A stretch of DNA of 64,000 bases from Anthoceros angustus (GCA_010909165.1 MU008175.1:597305-661304); one strand, 5' to 3'. Shown: positions 33,002 to 44,758, counted from the stretch's first letter. Numbers and translations are program-made. Notes: generated by a model from the letters alone, not told the origin.

Positions 33002-33544
33002 TCAGTCCAGTCCTCCAGTCAAGGAGGGATGCAGCGGACTCTTAGGAGGTAGCTTACTGATGCGATTTCCAGACGCGTCATAGAGGATCAACCCGGAAAA
33101 CGCCAGCGGCTCACACTTTTCTCCAAGCAAGATGTTCTTCTGCCAGAGGGAAGGGTGAGACAAATCCTCCTCGGAGTAGTCGTTGTAGTCATCCTCCTGC
33201 TCGGCCAAATAGCTCATCTCCGGGGCAACCCCGCCCGCGTACGGGTCACAGCCTTCTTTCTTCCCCGACCCGCGCTCAGAGCCGCGTCCGCTCCTTCCCA
33301 CCCTCGAAAATCCGAAAAGGCGTTTGGCAAAAGACCGTCCCCCGGAACCAGCAGACGCGCTCGCGCTGCTGCTACTGCTGAAGGAGCTGGTGGAGCGGTG
33401 ATCGCAGGAAGAAGGACTCCAAGGCACATCCGAAAGCTCCCCGGACGAGGAGTGGAACACATTGTTCCTATCCACACTCGGGGCCACACACTGCTGCATC
33501 CACTTTGACACGCTGAACCACCTCATCTTGCTGACAGCACTCAA
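33002..33544 (-). CDS. Conserved-looking plant protein of unknown function, 180 aa
   Basis: One intact minus-strand frame. The N-terminus is basic and aromatic (MRWFSVSKWMQQC, an alternative start at residue 7), followed by a long Ser/Ala/Gly-rich linker with a basic patch. The C-terminal third is well ordered: EDDYNDYSEEDLSHPSLWQK, then an ILLGEKCEPL segment and FSGLILYDASGN. I have the impression that this LWQ-x-ILxGEKC-x-FSGxIxYD pattern recurs in uncharacterised plant proteins, but I cannot name the family. Reading-frame length, clean stop and segment structure support a gene. Confidence 0.7.
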   Translation of the reverse strand: MSAVSKMRWFSVSKWMQQCVAPSVDRNNVFHSSSGELSDVPWSPSSCDHRSTSSFSSSSSASASAGSGGRSFAKRLFGFSRVGRSGRGSERGSGKKEGCDPYAGGVAPEMSYLAEQEDDYNDYSEEDLSHPSLWQKNILLGEKCEPLAFSGLILYDASGNRISKLPPKSPLHPSLTGGLD

Positions 33545-35861
33545 ACACCAAGATTTGTACAGTCACGATTCAACACCTCTCTCCAACATCCTTCAACTTC
33601 CCCTTCCGCTTGCAATTCGCTTCCTCTTCCCTTCCCCCTTCCCCTTCCACTTCCAGTCCAATCTCATCAAATTCCGCACTCCACTTCCTGCCTCCTTCCG
33701 AGCCCGCTCTTCCCGCACCTGGCCGCGTCCTAGACGAACGCGCTCGAGCTCCCACTAGTATCCCAGCGCGCCGCCTCAGAGCCCGGGACACTGCGCACTA
33801 ATATCCGGGCGGCGTCGCTTTGAGGCCCCGCTGAGGGAGAGTGCGGCGAATGCGGTCGGGCCGAGCTCACATCACCTCTGCGCGTGCAGGGCGCAATTCC
33901 GCGCAAGCCCGCCACTTCTTTCCTTCCTCCAACCAAGCTTGACCACTTCCCTCCTCCGCTTCCGTCTGCCACCAATAACGCTTCCGCTTAATACCTCCTC
34001 AAATGCACCTACTTATTATGCCCGGGCCTTTCCCGATATTTTATTCTTTCCCCTCGCCAGGTCGCGACTCCTCGGAGCGCGAAATACCCATATCGTATGC
34101 AAATCTTGCGTAAATGCCGCTGGCCGTCTCATCACCGCCAAAGCTGTCGGCCTTCCGCGCGCTCCGGTTATCAATGCCTATTAGTAAATTTCTGATTAAC
34201 GAATAAACAAGGTATGTGAAGAGGCAAGTGGAAGGATGGACAAGAAGGATTCACTCAAAAATTCCATCCTCTCACCACACGCTTGTATCGACAAAACCAA
34301 TGCACATACATACATAATACAAGAGTACCGACTTTGACTGTCATGGGTGGCGCACTTGGGGGGGTGAATTCCAGTCAACCGGAAGCTACATGGAGGGATG
34401 GTCTTTTGCGGTGGCCTATGGAATTCTTCTTCTTCTGCTACTGGACTAGATGCGGAAAAGGAGCAGAAAGCAAGATTTCTTGTGCTGAGGTCTTTTTTAA
34501 AGGAGAAGGGGCCTGCTTGCAGCTTACGCATGTATGTAAGTGGAGGGTGGGGCCTGGTCCCGGAGCCCCACCATCCAGTTGCATGGCATCCTCATCGTCT
34601 CTCCGAGGTGGCCCACAAATGATGCGGGCAGGATACACATCTCCTCAAGGGAGACTTTTTCAGGCCGATTCTTTGCGATCTGCCTTGGCAGCCGGGAAAC
34701 GACTTCGCGCTTTGGACAGTCGCGTTGCTGCGTTTTTATTAATGGTGTACAACCCACCAGACTAGTCCCAGATTCCTGCTCAGATGCCATCGTTGATCGT
34801 CCATGCTGAAATAACCCATCACCCAGATGGCGTGGGTTCCTGGTCCGGCGGCGTGTCCTCCTCTGAGCCCATGTCAGCTTTTGGGAATGGCATGACATGG
34901 ATATGCCCTCTGCAACTAACGTCCAAGCTGGGTGCCTGGAATAGATGAGGGGGAAGATTAGGTCTGACATTGGGTTCATAATGCATGGCGGATCTGGCAT
35001 GGTGAGCTTTGCTTCCAAGCTTTGACAGGGCAGCATGATTGGAATTCGGTCCTAATAGGAACAGTAAGAGGGTGGGAATCGCGAAGGTGTGAAATGTGAA
35101 CTAGCTAAAGTGTCTGCCAATGACACTGTGACACAATACCGACAAATTTATGGGTGGCGGTGTACTGACTGGTCCGTCCCAAAGCTTTTTGCAGTGAATG
35201 TGTCAGCAACTCCGGGACAAAACAACATTCGGAACACTCCCGCAATCTACCGGCTTGCCATCTTTTCCAGGTAAAAGGAATGAGTAAAGTAGGCAGATTG
35301 TTGCTGTAGGACTCACCAGGAGTCGAGGGTCGGGGCCAAGTTCTCTGTATACACTCTACGTGGCGGTGTGAAGTTCACTACATCTGGACATATTGGAGGA
35401 AGGCAGTCGAGGCTAGGTTGGGGAGCCGTCATTGAAAGGCAGCTTTCTCACATCTGCAGTCGGTCGGTGTTGTCAACACATGACCCAGTTCGGTGTCGAG
35501 CTAAGTGAAGTGACGTGGCCTAGCGTTCTGCATACACGTCCACAGCAGTGTTCTTTTACTAGTGTAGCCTTTACTCCAATGGCTAAAACTGAACAACTCC
35601 TGCAAGGATTTTTTGTTCTCCATCCAAGCTTCACTGTTGGGGGTAAGCACCCCATCCCAACAGGTATTCACCCCAAGGCGGCTTGACTTATGAGGTCGTG
35701 TGAGAACTCACGCACGCATGTCCCAAGTTCTCGCTGGTATAAGGCCGCTGGATTGTTGGTTGTTCAACTTCAACTTCGTTGACAAAATATATCACACTTA
35801 AAAGAACTAGCTGGAGGGAGTTGGGTGACCTACCCAAGGGACAACCAAGGGTATTTACAAT
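33545..35861. other. Intergenic region, no gene recognised
   Basis: The first 300 bp are CT-rich and probably the 5' UTR and promoter of the minus-strand gene at 33002. Frames at 34283-34765 (+) and 34524-35036 (-) overlap each other and have no recognisable motif. Confidence 0.45.
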
Positions 35862-35955
35862 GATGGCCCTTTAGTGGGTTGTCCCCTTTTCGGTTTGAGG
35901 TTTTCCCATCTCTTCTTTTCAATAAAACTTTCATTCATTAAAAAAAACAAAGTTT
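35862..35955 (+). repeat. Dispersed retroposon tail, plus copy
   Basis: Contains GGGTTGTCCCCTTTTCGG, GAGGTTTTCCCATCTCTTC, then TTCAATAAAACTTTC and an A-rich end (ATTAAAAAAAACAAAG). The poly-A-like end supports retroposition. Confidence 0.62.
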
Positions 35956-36270
35956 ACAATCATTGTTTAGTGACCAAAACTCTTCTTGGCCTTCTTCCTC
36001 CGGGTGCTTAGTTCAAGAGTTGTGAGCATATAGGGCAAGCTGAAGTTCCCACTCTTCTGGCTACTTAACCTTCTTCCAACATTATGAGCCTTATGAGCTG
36101 AAGGAAAAATTGAAGAAGGAGAAATTGCCTGCTTTTAAGGCTGCTCGTGCCTTAGAACAGGTGGCCTTTTTTCATGGTGATCAGTTGGTTCCTCGACCTC
36201 TTAGTGACCTTTTTGATTGATTATCTCGATTACCTTCTTGTTTACATCACACACTGTGACCATCCCTCTA

Positions 36271-36815
36271 CAGTCCACCCCCCCTAATTGGGACTGGTTC
36301 GGAGTGCCTTTAGAGGTCCCATTAAGGGAGGTGTCCCGACTATATTTTCCCTATTTAATAATAATAAAAATAATTATAAAATTGAAAAAAAAATTCAAAA
36401 AAATACCGAAAAAGAGAAAAGTTTAAATTTTGATCGATAGATTTCACTAAAAATAATTTTTACCACTTCTCTATATAGTTGTTTGAAAGCTAGCACTTTC
36501 TCTAAGCAACATCAAAAAACCTCTAGCTATCATATAGGAAAAAGCTTAGTTTAAGAGTCTTCAATCACACCTAAAAGTATATTATGCTCTGAAATAATCG
36601 ATTCCTTTTTCTTTCTTTTTTTTAATTTTTTTGTTAAAAAATAAAAAATCCTATTTAGGGAGGTGAAACTAACATGAATGTATATTTCAAAAGGTCTCAA
36701 TTACTATTTAGGAAAAAGTTTTATTTATTACATTGTAAACTAAAGGGAGTAGGATGGGAGGTCCCATTTAGAGAGGAATCCCATTTATAGAGTCCCCAAT
36801 TAGGGGGGCGGACTG
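36271..36815. mobile_element. Tc1/mariner-type MITE
   Basis: A 545-bp AT-rich segment whose left end CAGTCCACCCCCCCTAATTG mirrors the right end (minus strand CAGTCCGCCCCCCTAATTGG), i.e. ~25-bp inverted repeats with few mismatches, flanked by TA on each side (36269-36270 and 36816-36817). Inside the ends both sides carry GAGGTCCCATT or its inverted form. No coding sequence, so it depends on a transposase elsewhere. CAGT ends with a TA duplication are typical of Tc1/mariner elements. Confidence 0.85.
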
Positions 36816-36920
36816 TAGTTCAGACGTAAGTATATGCATTCAATTTTTCACCTCTTTGTATGCTGGATTGTCCCTTGATGGTGGTTCCATCCTTAGTAGA
36901 CAGAAATTAAATTGTCAATG

Positions 36921-36991
36921 TTGTTGTTCTTGTAGTTTGGTGATGAGGATTTCTGAACGCGGGTGACCTGGGTTCCATCCCGGCAGCGGCG
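36921..36991 (+). pseudogene. tRNA-Asp-derived relic
   Basis: TGTAGTTTGGTGATGAGGAT resembles the D-arm of plant tRNA-Asp, and ACGCGGGTGACCTGGGTTC with CCATCCCGGCAGCGGCG matches its anticodon 3' strand, T-arm and acceptor. The 5' side of the anticodon stem and the GTC anticodon are missing. It may be a dead tRNA or the head of a SINE. Confidence 0.55.
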
Positions 36992-37487
36992 TACGCACGG
37001 GTCAGTAGTGGCGTTAAAATTTTCATTCTTACAACGAAACAGAGTAACTCTTTCTTGAGTCGTGAAACCCGACCAACCCCTTGCTTTGACACGTTAAGCA
37101 TTATGAACCCTTTGCTTTGCCATCTTGCGGCACTGGCAGGCGGATGAATTAGTCGACGATCTCCAACATTTTTCCGCTTTATCCTAACACTTTGCCATCA
37201 AATAAAAACATTCCAGTAAGACAGACCCAGACCGATCCTTTCCTCTGCCCTGTGATTGGATCACGGAGATGCCTTTTGAAAAACAATCGAGTCAATGCGC
37301 TTCCTCCTGCCTGTTCTGACTTCTGCTGACCGCTGTCTCGGGGCCTACCCATTTTGATTGCATCCAGATTCTGTGGCTATGGAGTCGTGGACTGGGCAAT
37401 CGCGTGCTTCTCGCGTCTCGACCATTCTTTCTCCTTGTCCTATCATCTGAACTTGTAGCTTTCAGGGCGATGTGGTGGTGAAACGGG
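36992..37487. promoter_or_regulatory. Upstream region of the first receptor kinase
   Basis: No open frame of note on the plus strand. It is presumably the promoter and 5' UTR of the kinase starting at 37488; no clear TATA box. Confidence 0.4.
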
Positions 37488-39466
37488 ATGGGCCGAGGCT
37501 GGCGTGCTTGCTGCCCGGAGGCAGGACTGCTGGCCCTCATCCTCTTGGGCTCCGTGCTGGCTGTGAGTTCCCAAGCATGTCTCAAGGACTTCAAGGCCTC
37601 CATTACGGACCCACAAAAAAAATTGCTCCCGTTGTCAGAATCACCGAGTTCCTGCAATTGGACTGGAGTCACATGTCGACACCCCGAGGCCAGTGATGTC
37701 TCCCAGGTAGATCTATCACAGCTCGGGCTTCAAGGGGAGCTCCGGCTTGATCTTCTCAAAGCTTGTGACGGTCTCTCCATCATTGACCTCTCCGGCAACT
37801 CGTTTTCAGGCTCCATTCCTGATGACTTGGCTACGGCATTCCCTAACCTTGTGTCTCTCGACTTGTCCGACAACAATATCCAGGGGGGGATACCAGCTGA
37901 CATTGTGATGTGCCAGTATCTGAACACGCTGGCTTTGGACAGGAATCAATTGGTGGGCACCATCCCTCCAGAACTCGGGGATCTTCCGAGGCTCCGTACT
38001 TTGAATTTGTCTTACAACAGACTTGAGGGGATCATTCCGGCCACTCTGCTCAATCGTTCCGATTTCCTTGATGGCACACCAATGTCCTACCCTGAGGACG
38101 CCTTCATCGGAAATGCAGGTCTTACTGTTCCTTCTGCTTATTGCAAAATGTTTTCTCGCACGGCCTGTGAGAATGGAAGCAAGTCTATTAAGATGTGGCT
38201 GGTGGCTGCCCTTATCCCGAGCTCCCTGGTGCTGTGCTTGGTGGTGCTGCTTGTCTGCGTGGTACTATGGAAGCGAAGTCCAGGGAAACCTGCAAAGTTG
38301 AGCGGACCAGAGTCCGCGAAGCTCATACAGTTTACAGCAGTGTCCCCCATGGAAAACAGGGGCACAGAGCCAGTCCGGATTCTGTCTAAGAGGCTGGGCA
38401 GTCGGCGAGGATTGATAGTCGAGGACCTCTGGACTGCCACAGCCAACTTCAGCAAGGAGCATGAGGTCGGGTCTGGGCCCTTCAGTAAGGTGTACAAGGC
38501 AGAGCTGCCAGATGGGAAGGTGGTAGCTATCAAGTGGCTCAACTTGGAGAACAAAGGTGACCCCGAAATTATCTTGCCACGCTTCTCGAAGGCGGTGGGA
38601 GCTATCAGCCACTTCCGCCACCCAAATCTGGTTAGAACGCTTGGATATGTTGCGAAGGCGGATATGATGTTGCTGATCCTGGACTACATGCCACAGGGAA
38701 GCCTTGAAATGCTCCTGCATGGGAGTCCACAGTTGCAGCACATGGTGTATGACTGTCAGCTCAGTTGGGATGAAAGATACGGCATTGCTCTGGGAGTGGC
38801 CATGGGATTGAAGTACCTGCACCAAGAGAGTCCAAGGCCTTTGGTGCACTCTGACCTTAATCCCAGCAACATCTTGCTGGACTCTGACTTGGTGGCGCAT
38901 GTTTCCCCATTGGGCGTAGCAAAGCTGGTGTCAGAGAGTGCTGGGTCCAACGCCTCTTACTGGACCATAGGCTACACTGCTCCAGGTATTGGACTCCTCT
39001 ACGCCACCTGTTGCCCATTTCTTCTTTTCTTGTTTGAGGTTTAAGACTTGACTTTGTGTCTATGTGTGGGGCAGAAAACGTGTTCTCCATGACTGGCTCT
39101 CCGAAGGCTGATGTGTACAGCTTCGGCATCCTCCTCCTTGAGCTCATCACCAGACAGAGGCCTACAAGCTCCTTGTTCGGGGATGGAGTAACCATGTCCC
39201 AGTGGGTGAAGGATGCTCTGGCTAAGCAGAATTTGCTGAGCATCCTGGATCCAACACTTGCGCGCAGCTGGAACTTCAACGATGCTCAACTGCGGGAAAT
39301 GAGCTTGGTGTGCAGACTCGGCTTGTCGTGTTCCCAAGAGGCCCCATCAGCAAGGCCGGACATGAAAGCCGTGGTTCACATGCTACAACAACGTGGGAAA
39401 AACAGGGAGAAGCTCTCCTCCAAAGTGGCTGCTGTGGAGGAGATCCTTGAAGTGCTGGTAGAGTGA
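37488..39466 (+). CDS. Short-LRR receptor-like pseudokinase, BIR-like
   Basis: Two exons: 37488-38985 and 39075-39466 (629 residues), intron 89 bp inside the activation-segment codon of APE. Signal peptide about 1-29; LRR N-cap with CNWTGVTC; four to five LRRs to about residue 190; membrane span about 236-262 (a long Val/Leu run then WKR); kinase domain from about 320. The Gly-loop GSGPFSKVYK and the lysine of VAIKW are present, but the catalytic loop reads HSDLNPSN (Arg and Lys lost) and DFG is replaced by SPLG. This fits the known pattern of inactive BIR-type co-receptor regulators, which act by binding SERK-type kinases; the partner here is unknown. Confidence 0.92.
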
Positions 39467-39790
39467 GAACTCGTCTCTGTATGCTCTTCGACCAGCAGCC
39501 ATCAATCTTGATCTACGGGAAACTAGGATACTATCTGCCTCTCCTCCAAAGTGGCTGCCGTGGAGAAGATCCTTGAAGTGCTGGTAGAGTGAGAACTCGT
39601 CTCTGTATGCTCTTCGACCAGCAGCCATCAATCTTGATCTACGGGAAACTAGGATACTATCTGCCTCTCCTCCAAAGTGGCTGCTGTGGAGAAGATCCTT
39701 GAAGTGCTGGTAGAGTGAGAACTCGTCTCTGTATGCTCTTCGACCAGCAGCCATCAATCTTGATCTACGGAAACTAGGATACTATCTGCC
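39413..39790. repeat. Three tandem copies of a 126-bp unit covering the kinase stop codon
   Basis: Units start at 39413, 39539 and 39665. The first includes the last 17 codons and stop of the pseudokinase plus 3' UTR; the others repeat this as untranslated sequence. They differ by one or two bases. Confidence 0.93.
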
Positions 39791-40070
39791 CAGGAGGCTC
39801 TCAAACTGGAAATGTAAACAGATCAGTACCTCAAAGTCCGCAGATCTGCAAATCTACAGACCATCGCTCCCCTGGAGAGTCAGATTCGCACCTTCACAAA
39901 TCCACGCATCCATCCCCGAATGGAAGAGGGTAATATGATTCATACCATCTCACTCTCGCCCATGAGCGCAGTCACGGTTGAGCGGATTGCCCGGTACGCT
40001 TCCTCAAGTCTTTTGCTGGACAGGTTCAAGTAGGGGAGCCTTGGAAGAACCCCGAGTGTTAGAGATTCAA

Positions 40071-40578
40071 CGCCTCTTACTGGACCATAGGCTACACTGC
40101 TCCAGGTATTGGACTCCTCTACGCCACCTGTTGCCCATTTCTTCTTTTCTTGTTTGAGGTTTAAGACTTGACTTTGTGTCTATGTGTGGGCAGAAAACGT
40201 GTTCTCCATGACTGGCTCTCCGAAGGCTGATGTGTACAGCTTCGGCATCCTCCTCCTTGAGCTCATCACCAGACAGAGGCCTACAAGCTCCTTGTTCGGG
40301 GATGGAGTAACCATGTCCCAGTGGGTGAAGGATGCTCTGGCTAAGCAGAATTTGCTGAGCATCCTGGATCCAACACTTGCGCGCAGCTGGAACTTCAACG
40401 ATGCTCAACTGCGGGAAATGAGCTTGGTGTGCAGACTCGGCTTGTCGTGTTCCCAAGAGGCCCCATCAGCAAGGCCGGACATGAAAGCCGTGGTTCACAT
40501 GCTACAACAACGTGGGAAAACAGGGAGAAGCTCTCCAAAGTGGCTGCTGTGGAGGAGATCCTTGAAGTGCTGGTAGAG
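40071..40578 (+). pseudogene. Duplicated C-terminal part of the pseudokinase
   Basis: Holds the end of exon 1, the intron and exon 2 of the kinase at 37488, without any 5' part. A one-base loss in an A-run near 40514-40520 and loss of a few bases in CTCTCC shift the frame before the stop. No start or promoter of its own. A second set of three 126-bp repeats follows to about 40908. Confidence 0.88.
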
Positions 40579-41173
40579 TGAGAACTCGTCTCTGTATGCT
40601 CTTCGACCAGCAGCCATCAATCTTGATCTACGGGAAACTAGGATACTATCTGCCTCTCCTCCAAAGTGGCTGCCGTGGAGAAGATCCTTGAAGTGCTGGT
40701 AGAGTGAGAACTCGTCTCTGTATGCTCTTCACCAGCAGCCATCAATCTTGATCTACGGGAAACTAGGATACTATCTGCCTCTCCTCCAAAGTGGCTGCTG
40801 TGGAGAAGATCCTTGAAGTGCTGGTAGAGTGAGAACTCGTCTCTGTATGCTCTTCGACCAGCAGCCATCAATCTTGATCTACGGGAAACTAGGATACTAT
40901 CTGCCCAGGAGGCTCTCAAACTGGAAATGTAAACAGATCAGTACCTCAAAGTCCGCAGATCTGCAAATCTACAGACCATCGCTCCCCTGGAGAGTCAGAT
41001 TCGCACCTTCACAAATCCACGCATCCATCCCCGAATGGAAGAGGGTAATATGATTCATACCATCTCACTCTCGCCCATGAGCGCAGTCACGGTTGAGCGG
41101 ATTGCCCGGTACGCTTCCTCAAGTCTTTTGCTGGACAGGTTCAAGTAGGGGAGCCTTGGAAGAACCCCGAGAG

Positions 41174-41434
41174 TGTTAGAGATTCAATCCTCTGCTACTT
41201 ACTCTAGTATAGTAGGATATACTAGGATATTGCACTCTCGTGACCGGGCTTACCTCCTCGATAGTTGCCCCGCCTAAGGGCTATATATGTAGCACCCTGT
41301 GCACCATATTGACTGGTAATGTGGAGCCTATCTAAGCTAGTGGTGCTTTTGTGTGTGCCATCCATTGCCTCCGCGTTCCGCTAACCGTGTTGATCCCGTA
41401 TGCTGCATCGTGCCGTGTCCGAGCTAGTTCTTCA
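41174..41434 (+). repeat. 5' LTR of the copia element
   Basis: 261 bp with GGGCTATATATGTAGCACC as TATA region; matches the 3' LTR with several substitutions and small indels (for example in the last 60 bp), so the insertion is not very recent. Confidence 0.92.
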
Positions 41435-41488
41435 TGGTATCGGGCGGGAACACTAATTGCGAGACTTGATAAGAGAGGAGGAGTTGTG

Positions 41489-42280
41489 ATGGCGATGGGC
41501 TCAGAACCACCGCGCCTTGAGGGCGCGGTGTTTGATGGAGCGGAGTTCCATGTATGGAAAAAGGTCCATGAAGGTTACTGATGGCAAAAGGATGCGTATG
41601 GCATTGCAGGGCAAAAAGCGAAACCGAAGATGAGGGAGAGAGCAGAGAATGGATGCGGAGAGACCACAAGGGTACTCCTATATGAATCTCTCGGCGGTCA
41701 GTGAAGGTCGGAGAACCAGACAAGGGCACGGAGTACATTTGGAATCTTCTCAATGAGAAATATGGTCAGAAGGGAGCAGGTGAAGTGTTTCACTTGTTTT
41801 GTCGTGTGACATTGAAGTATTCGAGAGGCGATTTGCGGCACATCGACACCTTTCACGAACTGTTTACAGCGCTAGCATCAGCTAACGAGCGCTTTGCTAT
41901 CCAGGAGGACATAAAGAAGATGTTTCTATATCGTTCTATGCCCGAAGCTTGGTCAGGGTTCATAGATTTCCTAATAGCCCAAGACACTCTCACATGGGAG
42001 GAGGTCACCTCTAAGATGTTGGCGAAGGAGACTCGCCAGTTGGACGCAATGGCGGGATCTTCAACAGTCCGGAGCATGCGATGTTCATCAAGGGAAGGGA
42101 CGGAACAAGAACAAGGACAAGGTGGGGAGTCCTCGTGAGATGTAAGGACAAGAGAATAGTGAAGAGGGAGTCAAATGCTTCAAGTATGGTCATTATGAGA
42201 AGGATTGCAAGGATCGGAAGACCGCACATCTCACGGAGGGTGAGAGTAAAGGTGAGGTTGCGGAGGCAACGTGTATAGTA
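41489..42280 (+). pseudogene. Copia gag
   Basis: Begins MAMGSEPPRLEGAVFDG, with the family's short N-terminal W-containing motif, shifts frame, then continues as KGTEYIWNLLNEKYG...HIDTFHELF (41701-42138), the UBN2-type gag core. A zinc-knuckle remnant CFKYGHYEKDC near 42170 has Tyr for the second Cys. Confidence 0.8.
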
Positions 42281-42419
42281 TCGCACGCGTACACAAGCGA
42301 AATGATACACGGCGATAGATTACGCATGTACATCCTTTATGGTGAAGGATAAGGAGCTCCTTCAAGACTACGGAGGGAGAAGGCAGTGCGCCTAGGGAAC
42401 GATAGCAGATAGGCGTCGA

Positions 42420-44740
42420 GGTGTGGGGAGTACAGCTCGATTGCTCGGCGAGGTCAAGGCAATGGAAGGAGGTTGTTTTGTACCGAACCTACATAGAAAT
42501 CTCATGTCTGTGGCACCATTGACCGATGCAGGTCTGCAGGTCCTTTTTACGAAGAAGGAAGTTTTGTTTCTGAAGAATGGTCGGATGCAGCGATGTGGTG
42601 GCAAAAGGCCACCGTCTGACTGTGCGGATGGAGGTTCCCGACGACCAAGAGGTTACGGCGATGTCGGAGAAAGGTGGAAATGCCTTCGTGGCATAGACGG
42701 TTTGGGCATACCAACTTGAAGTTTCTCCTGGAGATGGAGCGGAAGAAGCTCGTGGCGGGCATGGAGCTCGGAAGGCAGTACGTATGGCGCTTGTATGAAA
42801 GGCAAGCATCCCTAAAGGACTTATGTTTCAATCACGAAGAGAGCAAAAGAAGTCTTGGAACTTGTCCACTCTGATCTTTGCGGACCAATGCAAGTGGAAG
42901 CAAGGATGATACAAAGTAGATACTATATTTCGCTTATCGTTTACATAAGCAGGAGAATACGTGTACTTCTGCGGAAGAAGAGTGGCGCTCTCAAGCATTT
43001 CGGATGTTCGAGCATGCGGAGAAACAAACCGGAAAGAAGTTGAAGAAACTTCGAACTGATGGGGGAGGAGAGTATTTGAGTAAACTCTTCAAGGATGAAT
43101 GCACAGCGGCCGGAATTGAGAGGCAATTGACGACAAGGTACACGCTACAATAGGCAGGGATCGCCGAACGGAAGAATCGTACCATCTGCAATGGCGCTAG
43201 GAGTATGCTAGCGGAAAGCAAGATGCCAAAATATTTTTGGGCAGATGCAGTGGCAGCAGCGGTAAACGTACAGAATCTGTCAATTACCATGGCGCTAGAT
43301 GGCTATGACACCCCATGAAGCTTGGTTTGGTGAGAAACCAAATGTCTCACACTTGAGAGTGTTTGGTCACAGAGCATATGCATGTTCCTAAGCAACTGCG
43401 GAAGAAGTTGGACGACAGAAGCATCAAGTGCAGCTTCATTGGTTATGCGAATGAGCGAAAGGCTTACAGATTGTGGGATCCCGTCAGCAAGCAGATGCAT
43501 GAAAGTTCTGATGTCGTGTTCGATGAGAACAATATTGGAAGTCATGCGGAGAGCACGGCTGTTTACACGGACCTCGACTCTGAGTTTATCCAGGACACCT
43601 TCCTTGTCCCAGATCCACCAATGACAGCAGAAGAGGATCACCACACACCGGAGGGTGATGGTGAGGACATCCCAGCAGGTGAGGTCGTACCACCTATTGT
43701 TCCGCAGGAATTCTCGGAGGAGGAAACTCAGAAGGAGCATAACAGCAGCAGCAAGTTGAGGAGTTAGTTCCAGCATTGGAGGATGCAGAGGACGAATCAA
43801 TAGCAGCTATTCCGAGATGGTCGACAAGGGTCCGACAGCCTTCGTGGAAGGTCCTCGAGAATGCCCAGCTCAACATGGTGAGCGGACTAGAATGGTGTTT
43901 TCTTCTCGAAGATGATATCCCGCTCACAATTGAGGAAGCACAAAACGGACCTGAAGGTGAGTTCTGGAATGAAACTATTCGTACTGAGTATAATTCGATG
44001 CTCGAAAACAACGTTTGGACGTTGGTTGATTTGCCATCCGGGAGAAAAGCCATCGACTGCAAGTGGACTTTCAAGAAGAAGTACAATGCTGACGGATCTC
44101 TGGAAAGGCATAAGGCAAGACTAGTGACTTGCGGTTTCACTCAGGTGAAAGGGCTGGACTACGAGGAGACCTTCTCCCCGGTAGTTCGCATGAACAGCTT
44201 GCGAAGCGGATTCTCCGGTATCTTCAAGGCACCATCCCTTACGGTGTTACCTATGATGGAAATGGCTTTGCAACAGATCTTCAGGCTTACACTGATGCCA
44301 GTTGGGGCACCAATAAGGATTCCCGATCTACCACATGATGTTGTTACATGCTATGTGGTGGAGCCGTCGAATGGCTCAGCAAGAAACAATCGGTTGTCGC
44401 ACGCTCCTTGGCTGAGGCCGAATACATTGCCCTATCCATAGGGGGAGCCGATATCTCATGGTTCAAACAACTTCTTGCAGATATTGGCATTGTCATGGGG
44501 AAACCCATCCAAGTTTTTGTTGACAACACGAGCTCAATTGCTCTGGCTCATCGACCCGGTTTTCACTCTCGGACTAAGCACATTCCCATACACTTTCATT
44601 ATGTGCGCGATTTAGTTGACAAAGGCGTGATTCAGATCTCATACCTCCGAACCGGGGAGATAGTGGCGGACATCTTCACCAAGGCGCTCAGCGGCGCAAA
44701 GTTTGCACATTTTCGTTCGGATCTTGGCGTCGGTAAGTAG
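42420..44740 (+). pseudogene. Copia pol: integrase, partial RT, RNase H
   Basis: In order and in shifting frames: pre-integrase WHRRFGHTNLKFLLEM; integrase pieces ELVHSDLCGPM, LRTDGGGEYLSKLF and IAERKNRTI with a stop just before; RT fingers WNETIRTEYNSMLENN, WTFKKKYNADGS, RHKARLV and ETFSPVVRMNSLR; then directly RNase H (AKRILRYLQGT, AYTDASWG, KKQSVVARSLAEAEYIAL, VDNTSSIAL). The RT palm with its YVDD box is deleted at about 44200, so the element cannot copy itself. Confidence 0.88.
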
Positions 44741-44758
44741 CTTTAGCTTGAAGAGGAG

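Larger units (their letters stand above)
38951..41187. repeat. 1.12-kb tandem duplication ending inside a copia LTR
   Basis: Bases 38951-40070 are repeated as 40071-41187. Copy 1 ends with TGTTAGAGATTCAA, which is the first 14 bases of the copia LTR beginning at 41174, then jumps back to CGCCTCTTACTGG of the kinase gene. The duplication therefore happened after the copia insertion, with CAA shared at the junction. Confidence 0.9.

Noticed and set aside
39383-39757. Repetitive minus-strand protein (three repeats of about 42 residues)
   Set aside because: It is the antisense of the 126-bp repeats around the kinase stop codon.
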